Positions 57,701-64,000 of a stretch of 64,000 bases of DNA are shown piece by piece (positions within the stretch are counted from its first letter, which is position 1; every line of letters begins with the position of its first letter). The notes beneath the pieces were generated by a model. The model saw nothing but the letters and a program-made list of their open reading frames with translations. It searched no databases and was not told where the DNA came from. The DNA comes from Flavobacteriaceae bacterium (GTDB taxonomy: Bacteria; Bacteroidota; Bacteroidia; Flavobacteriales; Weeksellaceae). The DNA lies in contig JAAYKY010000027.1 in NCBI GenBank assembly GCA_012522185.1, positions 16,511-80,510 on the forward strand, read 5' to 3'. The translations under genes and the position numbers were made by a program.

Positions 57701-60700
57701 GAAGTCTGAATGGAGAAGACTTGCTGACATCTACAGTAAACACTTATGAAAGAGTTGACAAGCCTAATTTCCAATATACCATTCAGAACAAGACTTCGGT
57801 TTCTCAGGATTTTTTAAAAGGTATTTCCATTTCGAAGACATATACGTACAGATCTTCTGATTTGTTACTTCAGCAGTCTGTCACAAATTATAACAACGAA
57901 TTTACATCTACCACGACATTTGATTACAAACCTGCTTTCTACTCGGGGGAACATTTTCATTTTGGAAAAATCATTCTTAACCAAATTTCTATAACAAAAG
58001 GCAGTGATACATTTACCACAAAGGATGAATATGATTTTTTTGCCAATGGCTCCCTTCAAACCCATAGGAAATACGGAAACGGTACTCCTCCACTCACCAC
58101 TGAATACACATACTTTACAAACGGCAATTTAAAAACCGAAAAAGTATCAGGAACCGGTGTATCTGCTCTTACCACAACATATGCATACGAATCAAGCAAC
58201 AGATACATAAATAAAATAACCGCCCCCGACGGTTTGATTTCCCAATCCGTTGTCAATATTTTAGGGCAGGTGGAGTCTGAAACCTCTCCGCTTGGATTAA
58301 CTACGACTTATGAATATGACAGTTGGGGAAACAAGAATAAAATCACAAACTATCTTGGACTGGAAACCATTTTGGTAAAAGAGCAATTAAGTAATGGTCA
58401 ATATTCCCTATCGACAGAGACTCCCGGTTCGCCTAAGTCTGTAATAATTTACGATCGGTTTGACAGACCCGTAAAATCCAAAACACAGTCCATTAATAAC
58501 AAATGGATTGTTTCCGATATAGTATATGACATTTTTGGCAAGAAAATAAAAGAAAGTGAACCATACTTTGAAGGAAACTCTGCTACCCAATGGAACGAAC
58601 TAGAATATGATGCGCTGGACAGGATTATAGAACACAGACTTTTCAATGGCAAAACAATCACAACCTGTTACGAAGGAATGACCGTAACAGTAGAAGACGG
58701 TGAGCAGAAGACATCCAAAACACTGGATGCGATGGGCAATGTTATCAAACATGCGGATATGGGAGGCGAAATCCTATATGATTACTACCCTAACGGAACA
58801 CTGAAAACAGCAAATTATGACGGAATTATTATTTCCGTACAACAAGACGGATGGGGAAATAAAACCCGACTGGAGGATCCTTCTGCCGGAAATTACACCT
58901 ATACATACGATATTTTAGGAAGACTTTTGACGGAAGTAACCCCAAAAGGACAAACCGAATATGTTTACGATAATTTCGGGAAACTGCTTACGGAAACCAG
59001 TACGGGAGATGAAACCCATATCGTTTCTACTTACACTTATCATCCCACAACCAAGCTGCCGACCAAAATTACAGGATCTACCGGAAATGGGGAACATTCA
59101 TTCGAATATGAAACCTTCTATGACCAATACTACCGCATCAACGGTAAGAAAGAAACCCACGATGCCTTCGTTTACCAGACAAGCTCTGAATTTGACAATT
59201 ACGGCAGGCTCAAAAATACCACTTTGACCACTACCGTCAATAATATAAACAAAACGACTACTTCCAAAATTGAAAATATTTATGAAGCTAATTCCGGAAT
59301 ACTGATTGAACAAAAAGATTTCCTTAACAACCGCAGGATCTGGAAAATTGATGATGTCAACCAGAAAGGGCAGACTACCCAAATGAATTATGGAAACGGA
59401 TATGTTCTGAATAACACTTATAATAATCTATTCCTGCCGACCAAGATAAGGGACATAAACAATTCCACTAACCAAACTGCTCTGGATATAGATTATAGTT
59501 TTGACCCGATTAAAAAAAGGCTTAACTCCAGAAACTTATTGGTTTTCAGCAAAAATGAACAATTTCAGTATGATGATCTTGACCGCCTGGTAAAGGAAAC
59601 CGTAAACAATGTGATCGTTAATGAATACACTTACGATGTAAAAGGAAGAATGACCTATAACACAGAAGTGGGAGCTTACGAATACGGCGATGAAAATTAC
59701 CATATCAGCAAATTCAAATTCAATCAAAACGGGCAGGATCTGAAAGATGACAGGGGTTTTCATCAGTTAAAGTTCAACGCTTTTAAACAAGTGGTAGAAA
59801 TATACCTTCCGGGGCACGACCGTATCAACTATGACTTCAACCTGTTCAAAAAACGTGCAATTGCTTATTACGGAAGCGAAGATGAAAACAAGAACAACCG
59901 TCCGATACGCAAGTATTACACTTCTGACAATGCGGTAGAAATCATCTTTGACAGTTCTGCCAACCAAACTCAGATCACCACTTATGTAGATGGCGACCCT
60001 TACAGTTCTTCTTATATCAAGGTTGATAAGTTCACCGGGACTACCCTCAATTCATCAGAGAACTATTACCTGCACAGGGATTACCAGGGAAGCATACTGG
60101 CGCTTTCCAATACAGACGGACGTGTGGTGGAACAACGCTATTTTGATGCTTGGGGAAACATCAAACAAGTAAGACATACTACATGGAACGGCTCTACTCC
60201 TACTACTATGATCAATACGGCTTTAGGTATCATTGACCGTGGATATACAGGTCACGAACATTTACAAAGCGTAGGACTGATCCATATGAATGGTCGCTTG
60301 TATGATCCTGTTATCAGAAGGTTTCTAAGTCCTGATAATTTTGTCCAAGATCCCTATAACACCCAAAACTTTGATCGATATACCTATGTTTACAACAATC
60401 CGTTGATGTATTCTGACCCAAGCGGCGAATTTATTGTGGGGGTAGCAATTGCTGTTGCTGCAGCTATTGTGGCTAATGGAATCAATAACCTAATAAACGG
60501 AGTGCCTTTTTGGTATGGTATGGGAAAATCAGCAACCATGTCAGCCGCTATGGCTGTGGTTAGTTTTGGGATAGGCTCGGTCACATCCACCATAACAAGT
60601 ACGGTAGGCAAAGCCGTAGTACAAGCCGGTATGCACGGGATGTCGGGAGGTATTATGAGCAGTATAGACGGTGGAGACTTTGGCAGTGGTCTTGCTGCAG

Positions 60701-61545
60701 GAGCCGTGAGTTCGCTGATTAGTAGTGGAATGCAGATATCCGGTATATCTGGCGGTCAGCTTAACAAATTTGGACAAAGTGATTGGTACAATGCGGCAAC
60801 CATAGCCGCAGGAGGACTATCAGGTGGTCTTTCTTCTTGGATTGCTGGTGGTAAGTTCTGGGCTGGAGCAAGGCAGGGGCTTATTACGAGTGGTTTGAAT
60901 CATACGGCTCATCAAACTTTTTTTGGAGCTAAATATTGGTTTAAGCAAGCTTTAAAATTACTACCAAAAGATCAACAAAAACAAATAGGTGCAACTGTTA
61001 AATACATAAAGGCCAATAATGCAGATTTTTCATATAGTAAAATTGCACTAGGTTATGAGATTCATGTTATGGGTGGCGCTGCTGGTGGATTAGGAGGCCA
61101 AATAGGTCCTGTTGGTGGTAAAGTAGTATTTCTTGGGGGTGAGGATGCCGGCTTTCTTTACACTTACGGTGGCTCAGAAAGTGGAGGACAATTAAAGTTA
61201 GTAGCTGCAGAGTCTGGTGTAGATGCTACATATACTGCATTTATAGGGTATGGCAGTGGAGGAAGCGGTACTTTTTCAGGTGATTATGAATATTTAAGCG
61301 GTTCAGTAAGTCTAGATTCCACAGGTGTACTAACCCCAGGCGTGAGTGCTTCTATTGGTGTAGCCTTTGGAGTGGCTACCTCAAAAAGTTGGGTAGTAAT
61401 TTCATTAGGTGGTGCCGGATCTTTGGCAGGTGGAATCAGTACTCCTGTAGCGTTACAATTTGGAAAAGGTATAGGAAGAATAAATTTTTTACAACCCGTA
61501 GGTCCTAAAAGTTCAGTTGAAATCATAGAAAGTTGGTTAAAATGA
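54763..61545 (+). CDS. SpvB/RHS-repeat polymorphic toxin-like protein
   Basis: A 2260-residue secreted protein with a Sec signal (…LILINFLYFQNSLFA). An SpvB-type N-terminal domain (about 60-330: VPIEVYKGINDFQPNIALSY, GMGWNIVGLSSI) is followed by VCBS/FG-GAP-like calcium loops (DFNNDALTD near 490, DFNGDGLTD near 618, DYNNDGKTD near 718). YD repeats fill about 1130-1740. The RHS core ends with GYTGHEHL (near 1827), RLYDPVIRRFLSPDN and NNPLMYSDPSGEF (Asp1885-Pro-Ser-Gly). After that the variable region begins: hydrophobic and Gly-rich, a junction GLSGG...GLNHTAH (to residue 2050) and a 210-residue Gly-rich tip, probably the effector. Layout resembles fused TcB-TcC shells that enclose a toxin. 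It has no T9SS tail of its own. The stop overlaps the next ATG. Confidence 0.9.
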   Translation: MNIFIQRIKVLVLILINFLYFQNSLFAQVGGFKETGNPNELKLISDTSGYLDFSEEGTNNSEVIPTVKGELNVNEQGVLTYTVPIEVYKGINDFQPNIALSYNSQAGNGQAGMGWNIVGLSSITIGGKSNRIDGINEGVQYNGTDPYYLDGQRLIQVGTSNEYKTEQYSQIKITKTDANTFKIQYTDGKVAIYKLKSLGQYLIDNIQDAYGNKIFYTYTVTTNVAYLSTIKYGGSNTANSPFTISFVYNNRSVPVKIFRNGIEINNSKFLKEIQVSSTSLGVHRKYILTHDLTSAKIERLRKIEVQNGLGENLKPLIFNYNVEDGAINISKSTSNVSSFKHNTKFLGDVAYGDFAGDGQITATYFVNSEYEKYGGQLSFPKGEYSIINSKFGVIDSGINPHYNNYKLFNGRIIESDGSYSKYDKLIHVFPTDEFSVNDGYRMQKFIVKANDLKLNNSNSQNYYKLNVLKRQDPNHNYNLIDVRYFEIDGDFNNDALTDRILFVPSGLKIKHRTNGDNSNDEPSNTPTPPKIYFFEVGKYINSAQELQPTVTTGIEFDEKSEAYTIEFNGDNIPEILLLNRTTKKFSIYKVRNGQLIPLLQNQSLSDLTDDTPLIFGDFNGDGLTDFITPKKVYTIEDSSVNELVSKINTDQHKWWQYISTGIGFNKKERNFTNQKLAFCKPSQRAIIEKSTFWQKFWSGIPDTYSHTEYAACGTLPVDYNNDGKTDLVSFTKFGKVQYKEILNDSWVMDGITPDPNPSFANKFRFLENTYNATETFDLTFNSQNQISIENEKISPLSLIVNNSEFRGVEGQKAGVKFIDPILRKELRIDISSTEFLENNIQEIDNSSGVKQKVEYTPLSTIVRNGNYVTAGIYYKTDPDELGLNYPYFVNKHQPYYLLVKRVNTLFDGKAVSKEYRYENAIQNFDGKGFLGFQKTRVSDPYESKYHSGEYLPKNPFEGVMWTINTYDPLFDNALIKTEYGSLNGEDLLTSTVNTYERVDKPNFQYTIQNKTSVSQDFLKGISISKTYTYRSSDLLLQQSVTNYNNEFTSTTTFDYKPAFYSGEHFHFGKIILNQISITKGSDTFTTKDEYDFFANGSLQTHRKYGNGTPPLTTEYTYFTNGNLKTEKVSGTGVSALTTTYAYESSNRYINKITAPDGLISQSVVNILGQVESETSPLGLTTTYEYDSWGNKNKITNYLGLETILVKEQLSNGQYSLSTETPGSPKSVIIYDRFDRPVKSKTQSINNKWIVSDIVYDIFGKKIKESEPYFEGNSATQWNELEYDALDRIIEHRLFNGKTITTCYEGMTVTVEDGEQKTSKTLDAMGNVIKHADMGGEILYDYYPNGTLKTANYDGIIISVQQDGWGNKTRLEDPSAGNYTYTYDILGRLLTEVTPKGQTEYVYDNFGKLLTETSTGDETHIVSTYTYHPTTKLPTKITGSTGNGEHSFEYETFYDQYYRINGKKETHDAFVYQTSSEFDNYGRLKNTTLTTTVNNINKTTTSKIENIYEANSGILIEQKDFLNNRRIWKIDDVNQKGQTTQMNYGNGYVLNNTYNNLFLPTKIRDINNSTNQTALDIDYSFDPIKKRLNSRNLLVFSKNEQFQYDDLDRLVKETVNNVIVNEYTYDVKGRMTYNTEVGAYEYGDENYHISKFKFNQNGQDLKDDRGFHQLKFNAFKQVVEIYLPGHDRINYDFNLFKKRAIAYYGSEDENKNNRPIRKYYTSDNAVEIIFDSSANQTQITTYVDGDPYSSSYIKVDKFTGTTLNSSENYYLHRDYQGSILALSNTDGRVVEQRYFDAWGNIKQVRHTTWNGSTPTTMINTALGIIDRGYTGHEHLQSVGLIHMNGRLYDPVIRRFLSPDNFVQDPYNTQNFDRYTYVYNNPLMYSDPSGEFIVGVAIAVAAAIVANGINNLINGVPFWYGMGKSATMSAAMAVVSFGIGSVTSTITSTVGKAVVQAGMHGMSGGIMSSIDGGDFGSGLAAGAVSSLISSGMQISGISGGQLNKFGQSDWYNAATIAAGGLSGGLSSWIAGGKFWAGARQGLITSGLNHTAHQTFFGAKYWFKQALKLLPKDQQKQIGATVKYIKANNADFSYSKIALGYEIHVMGGAAGGLGGQIGPVGGKVVFLGGEDAGFLYTYGGSESGGQLKLVAAESGVDATYTAFIGYGSGGSGTFSGDYEYLSGSVSLDSTGVLTPGVSASIGVAFGVATSKSWVVISLGGAGSLAGGISTPVALQFGKGIGRINFLQPVGPKSSVEIIESWLK
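60799..60912 (+). repeat. Tip junction, copy 1 (inside the RHS gene)
   Basis: Codes for GGLSGGLSSWIAGGKFWAG and QGLITSGLNHTAH. It is the reference for the two displaced copies at 62198-62311 and 63332-63403 and marks where the conserved body ends and the variable tip starts. Confidence 0.85.
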
Positions 61546-62069
61546 AAAATATATATATGAAATTAATTTTCGGTTTTGGAATTGGGCTAATGATATTTCT
61601 TATAGCGATTCCTATTGTATTTTCACATGCAATAAAAAGGGACAATAATAGAGAAGCATACATTCAAAAATCTGAGTATTATTTTAAGGGAGAAATTATT
61701 GATTACGAACAAATCAGAAATAGTGAATATGCCTTACTAATAAAATATGATACTTTTAATTTGATTTCAGGAGATCTGACAACGAAACTATACTCTGGGG
61801 TCATTGATACTTTGTCTAAACAAATTATATATATGGCATACGTTTACCCACAACATGAGTATTATCCTCAGAAAAAAATTGAGTATAATGAATTTCCGAA
61901 TTATATAAAAGTTGATGGGAAAAATAATAAAATAGAATATTACAGAAATTCAATTTTGTATAATTCATTAGATAACAATATTTCTACATTAGGTGATTAT
62001 CCGTTGAGCGATAAAAAATTTAAAAAATATTTAAAGAAGATTGGAATAAAAAATATATTATATTTTTAA
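61542..62069 (+). CDS. Putative immunity protein of the RHS tip, membrane-anchored
   Basis: A 175-residue protein that starts at an ATG overlapping the RHS stop (ATGA, 61542-61545). One N-terminal membrane segment (LIFGFGIGLMIFLIAIPIVF) is followed by a soluble domain rich in Tyr, Lys and Asn. No known domain recognised. Position, size, coupling and anchoring fit an immunity protein against a toxin that acts in the periplasm or membrane. This is inference from context. Confidence 0.6.
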   Translation: MKNIYMKLIFGFGIGLMIFLIAIPIVFSHAIKRDNNREAYIQKSEYYFKGEIIDYEQIRNSEYALLIKYDTFNLISGDLTTKLYSGVIDTLSKQIIYMAYVYPQHEYYPQKKIEYNEFPNYIKVDGKNNKIEYYRNSILYNSLDNNISTLGDYPLSDKKFKKYLKKIGIKNILYF

Positions 62070-62092
62070 GGTAGTTTGGCGCTATATCAAAC

Positions 62093-62863
62093 ATGTTGAT
62101 TTACTATTTGAATGAAGAGTATTATAAGATAGGAGATTCGATGATGAGAGCACTGAATATGAATTCATTAGGTAGCAGAGATATATTTAAAGCTATCACA
62201 ATTGCTTCGGGTGGACTATCAGGCGGTATCTCCTCTACTATAGCAGGAGGGAATTTCTGGTCAGGTGCAAGGCAGGGTCTCATCACTTCCGGGTTGAATC
62301 ATGTGGCGCATAGAGTAGAAGCTGGAAATCTTGTTAAAAGAACCATTAAGAACTCAGACTACGAGCCTACTGCTGTCGAAAAAGCTATTTGGAAAGCATT
62401 ACCTTGGAAAGTAAAACTAAAGTATGCCTTAATATCAAAGTTTACAGAACAAGGAAGGCATATTTATGGCCCTGATGCTATTTCAATTTCTAAAAAGGTT
62501 GAAGGTGGAGCAATAGTTGGAGGAGAAGCTGGAGCTGGGGCAATTGCAATAACCAGAGGAAATTCTGCGGGAATCTATTCTTTAGGTGATTATGGTGGAG
62601 GTTTTTCAACGGTTAGTATCTCTACAGGCTTTGGTGCGGGTGAATTCTTCTATACAGGAAGTTTGGACAGCATGAGTATCAACACTTTTCTGGGATATAG
62701 GACATCAATAAGTTTATCAGTCGATATTGGTTTTAGTGCAGGTGTAGGTGTAACCTACTCTGAGTATAAGGGGAATAAGGTGTATGGTTTAACAGGTTTC
62801 GTTGGTATGGGAGCTAGTATGACCATCTTTGATTTTAATCTAAACTATGGTCAAACAAAATGA
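62093..62863 (+). CDS. Displaced RHS tip module 1 (orphan C-terminal tip)
   Basis: A 256-residue frame without an RHS body. Residues 36-73 repeat the RHS junction (TIASGGLSGGISSTIAGGNF, then GARQGLITSGLNHVAH), about as in the intact gene. The rest is a different, Gly-rich tip (GGAIVGGEAGAGAIAIT, VSISTGFGAGEF, VDIGFSAGVGVTYSEY). It resembles the intact gene's tip in composition and repeat style, so the two may be diverged relatives. Whether the ATG at 62093 is used is uncertain; it may be a silent cassette. Its stop overlaps the next ATG. Confidence 0.65.
   Translation: MLIYYLNEEYYKIGDSMMRALNMNSLGSRDIFKAITIASGGLSGGISSTIAGGNFWSGARQGLITSGLNHVAHRVEAGNLVKRTIKNSDYEPTAVEKAIWKALPWKVKLKYALISKFTEQGRHIYGPDAISISKKVEGGAIVGGEAGAGAIAITRGNSAGIYSLGDYGGGFSTVSISTGFGAGEFFYTGSLDSMSINTFLGYRTSISLSVDIGFSAGVGVTYSEYKGNKVYGLTGFVGMGASMTIFDFNLNYGQTK
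62198..62311 (+). repeat. Tip junction, copy 2
   Basis: Matches copy 1 (60799-60912) codon for codon in length, with most residues identical: GGNFWSGARQGLITSGLNH against GGKFWAGARQGLITSGLNH. Confidence 0.85.
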
Positions 62864-63327
62864 AAGATATACTGATTTTAGCTAGTATTGGATTAACGGT
62901 TTATATTTTAATTGTTTTTGTGATGTTTGTTTTTAGAGGTTTAAAGATTAGAAATCTAAAAAAGAATGTTCAATTTCAAGAATTGATGTTTGTTCGTTAT
63001 AAAGAAACCTCAAGAACATCTTTTAAATCCCAAGGTGCAAATATTTATTGGAATGCTATTTTACATATTGACCAATCTTCCATTGTGATAATTCCTAAAA
63101 ATCATTTTTTTATTTCACTATTTAGCAGGCTTCCATATATTAGACTTACTTGTAAGGAAAGAAATCTTGCGTATACTTTTTGTCCTAAAAACATTAGTTT
63201 CGTAGATTCAAAAAATCAAATTAATATTCAATTTGATTCTGTTAATAGAGAATATGAAGTTTCAATAAAAACTCAGATAGGAAATTACTTAGAAACAAAA
63301 AAATTAATGAATGAAATATTGAAATAA
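62860..63327 (+). CDS. Putative immunity protein of tip module 1, membrane-anchored
   Basis: A 155-residue protein starting at an ATG that overlaps the preceding stop (ATGA, 62860-62863). The N-terminus is one membrane helix (SIGLTVYILIVFVMFVFRG), then a basic soluble domain with many Ile, Lys and Phe residues. No domain recognised. Same position and coupling as the first putative immunity gene, but not similar in sequence. Confidence 0.55.
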   Translation: MKDILILASIGLTVYILIVFVMFVFRGLKIRNLKKNVQFQELMFVRYKETSRTSFKSQGANIYWNAILHIDQSSIVIIPKNHFFISLFSRLPYIRLTCKERNLAYTFCPKNISFVDSKNQINIQFDSVNREYEVSIKTQIGNYLETKKLMNEILK

Positions 63328-63331
63328 AACA

Positions 63332-63403
63332 ATAGTCGGCGGCAACTTCTGACAGGGCGCGGCTACGGGGCTGGTGGTGTCCGGATTGAATCATGTGGCG
63401 CAT
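63332..63403 (+). repeat. Tip junction, copy 3, interrupted by a stop codon
   Basis: Begins 5 bases after the previous stop. In frame it reads IVGGNF, then TGA (63350-63352) where copies 1 and 2 have TGG for Trp, then QGAATGLVVSGLNHVAHS. It is only the second half of the junction and is far richer in G/C than what follows. Confidence 0.75.
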
Positions 63404-63916
63404 AGTACAATTCAAAAGGCTACTTTTATTAATTCTCTTAAACAAGAAATGATTGATGCCGACATTGACCCGAACGGAACACCTGAATTTTCAAAAACAT
63501 CAATTGTAGAACTTCTTATGAAAGTACAAACATTACGTGATTTATGGGAAAAATCAACTTATATTGGTTTTAGTATAGAAGAAAATGGCTACGCGGAAGT
63601 AAATGGCGAAAAATATTCATTAAATGGAAAGGTTGACGCTACTCTGAAACAGTCTGACCAAACAAACGAGTATACTTCACATGTAGCTAATAAGGTTATT
63701 ATTTATAAGCCTGCATTTGTTAGTTATCTTAGATTAGGTTTTACTTTGGGGCATGAACTTATTCATGTTCATCATATAAACACAGGATTTTCTTTGAAAA
63801 TTTTTAATTCAAGATCTTTAAATGAGGCGAAAAATTATTTAGAGAGATTAGCTTATGGGTGGAATATGAACTATGGTGATCCACAAGCAGCTGATAAAAT
63901 GAAAATGTACCAATGA
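63374..63916 (+). CDS. Displaced RHS tip module 2, predicted zinc metallopeptidase effector
   Basis: A 180-residue frame opening at a GTG inside junction copy 3. After VSGLNHVAHS it diverges fully from the other tips. It holds GHELIHVHH, an HExxH zinc site (His127, Glu128, His131), followed by SLNEAKNYLERLAYG, whose Glu could be the third ligand of a gluzincin-type peptidase. No signal peptide. The GTG start is weak, so this is probably a silent cassette that becomes active only when joined to an RHS body. The stop overlaps the next ATG (ATGA). Confidence 0.65.
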   Translation: MVSGLNHVAHSTIQKATFINSLKQEMIDADIDPNGTPEFSKTSIVELLMKVQTLRDLWEKSTYIGFSIEENGYAEVNGEKYSLNGKVDATLKQSDQTNEYTSHVANKVIIYKPAFVSYLRLGFTLGHELIHVHHINTGFSLKIFNSRSLNEAKNYLERLAYGWNMNYGDPQAADKMKMYQ

Positions 63917-64000
63917 GAGTAATTAGTATTATATTAATTTTAATAGTTTTTTTTGGATGTCATCAAAAAGAAAAAGTGGAAATCAAGATAGATCATATTG
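63913..64000 (+). CDS. Putative lipoprotein immunity protein of tip module 2, cut by window edge
   Basis: Only the first 29 codons are visible. They give a lipoprotein signal, MRVISIILILIVFFGC, followed by a polar Lys/Glu stretch. ATG at 63913 overlaps the stop of the metallopeptidase-like tip as ATGA. Periplasmic, lipid-anchored placement would suit an inhibitor of an incoming peptidase. Confidence 0.55.
   Translation, partial: MRVISIILILIVFFGCHQKEKVEIKIDHI

Noticed and set aside
1..64000. CRISPR array, insertion sequence, prophage or rRNA operon
   Set aside because: No regularly spaced direct repeats, transposase, integrase, phage structural genes or rRNA-like sequence were recognised.

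Overview
The window looks like chromosomal DNA of a low-GC member of the Bacteroidota, most likely order Flavobacteriales. I cannot fix the genus. The grounds are a full-length SprA gliding/type IX secretion (T9SS) protein, two proteins with T9SS-type sorting tails, a complex I operon with a short NuoG, a ribosomal protein L21 with a C-terminal extension, a malic enzyme-ruvA-sprA-gcvH-vanZ gene string, and promoter-like boxes of the TAnnTTTG type. No rRNA operon, canonical tRNA, CRISPR array, transposase or integrase gene was seen.

Layout. 1-7101 (minus strand): the 5' part of htpG (cut by the window edge), polA, a 2Fe-2S ferredoxin, an azurin-like lipoprotein, queE and folD. 7120-9066: a flavoprotein gene flanked by two repeat-rich gaps that hold several palindromes and one GC-rich structured element of about 105 nt. 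9067-14009 (plus strand): a FadL-type porin, an SGNH-hydrolase lipoprotein and comEC. 13933-21794 (minus): a peptide-utilisation block of one DPP4-like peptidase, three POT peptide transporters and a thioredoxin-like protein. 21919-35223 (minus): hisS, a secreted endonuclease I with a T9SS tail, then maeB-ruvA-sprA-gcvH-vanZ. 35302-37635 (minus): two small proteins of unknown role and rplU-rpmA, with a well-formed promoter and terminator. 38036-51616 (plus): the nuoABCDEFGHIJKLMN operon, closed by a 25-bp perfect terminator stem and carrying a foreign-looking lipoprotein gene between nuoE and nuoF whose sequence resembles the SecD P1 head.

52093-64000 (plus) is an accessory region and the most interesting part. 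It begins just after a tRNA-like element at 51989-52061. Three tightly spaced genes (a twin-arginine TPR-type protein, a lamin-tail-domain protein with a T9SS sorting tail, and a 2260-residue SpvB/RHS protein) are followed by what looks like an array of polymorphic-toxin modules. The RHS protein ends in a variable tip. Downstream lie two further tip modules that begin with the same junction sequence (GLSGG...GLNHxAH) but lack the RHS body. Each of the three tips is followed by a small membrane or lipoprotein gene whose ATG overlaps the tip's stop codon as ATGA, as expected for toxin-immunity pairs. The third tip carries an HExxH metallopeptidase motif, and its junction contains a TGA where the other two have a tryptophan codon. 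This has the form of a cassette reservoir for swapping RHS tips.

Functional links: DPP4 plus POT transporters would trim and import peptides. Complex I, malic enzyme and peptide uptake fit an aerobic, amino-acid-using heterotroph. SprA would serve export of the sorting-tailed proteins seen here. Whether the RHS locus uses that route is inference.
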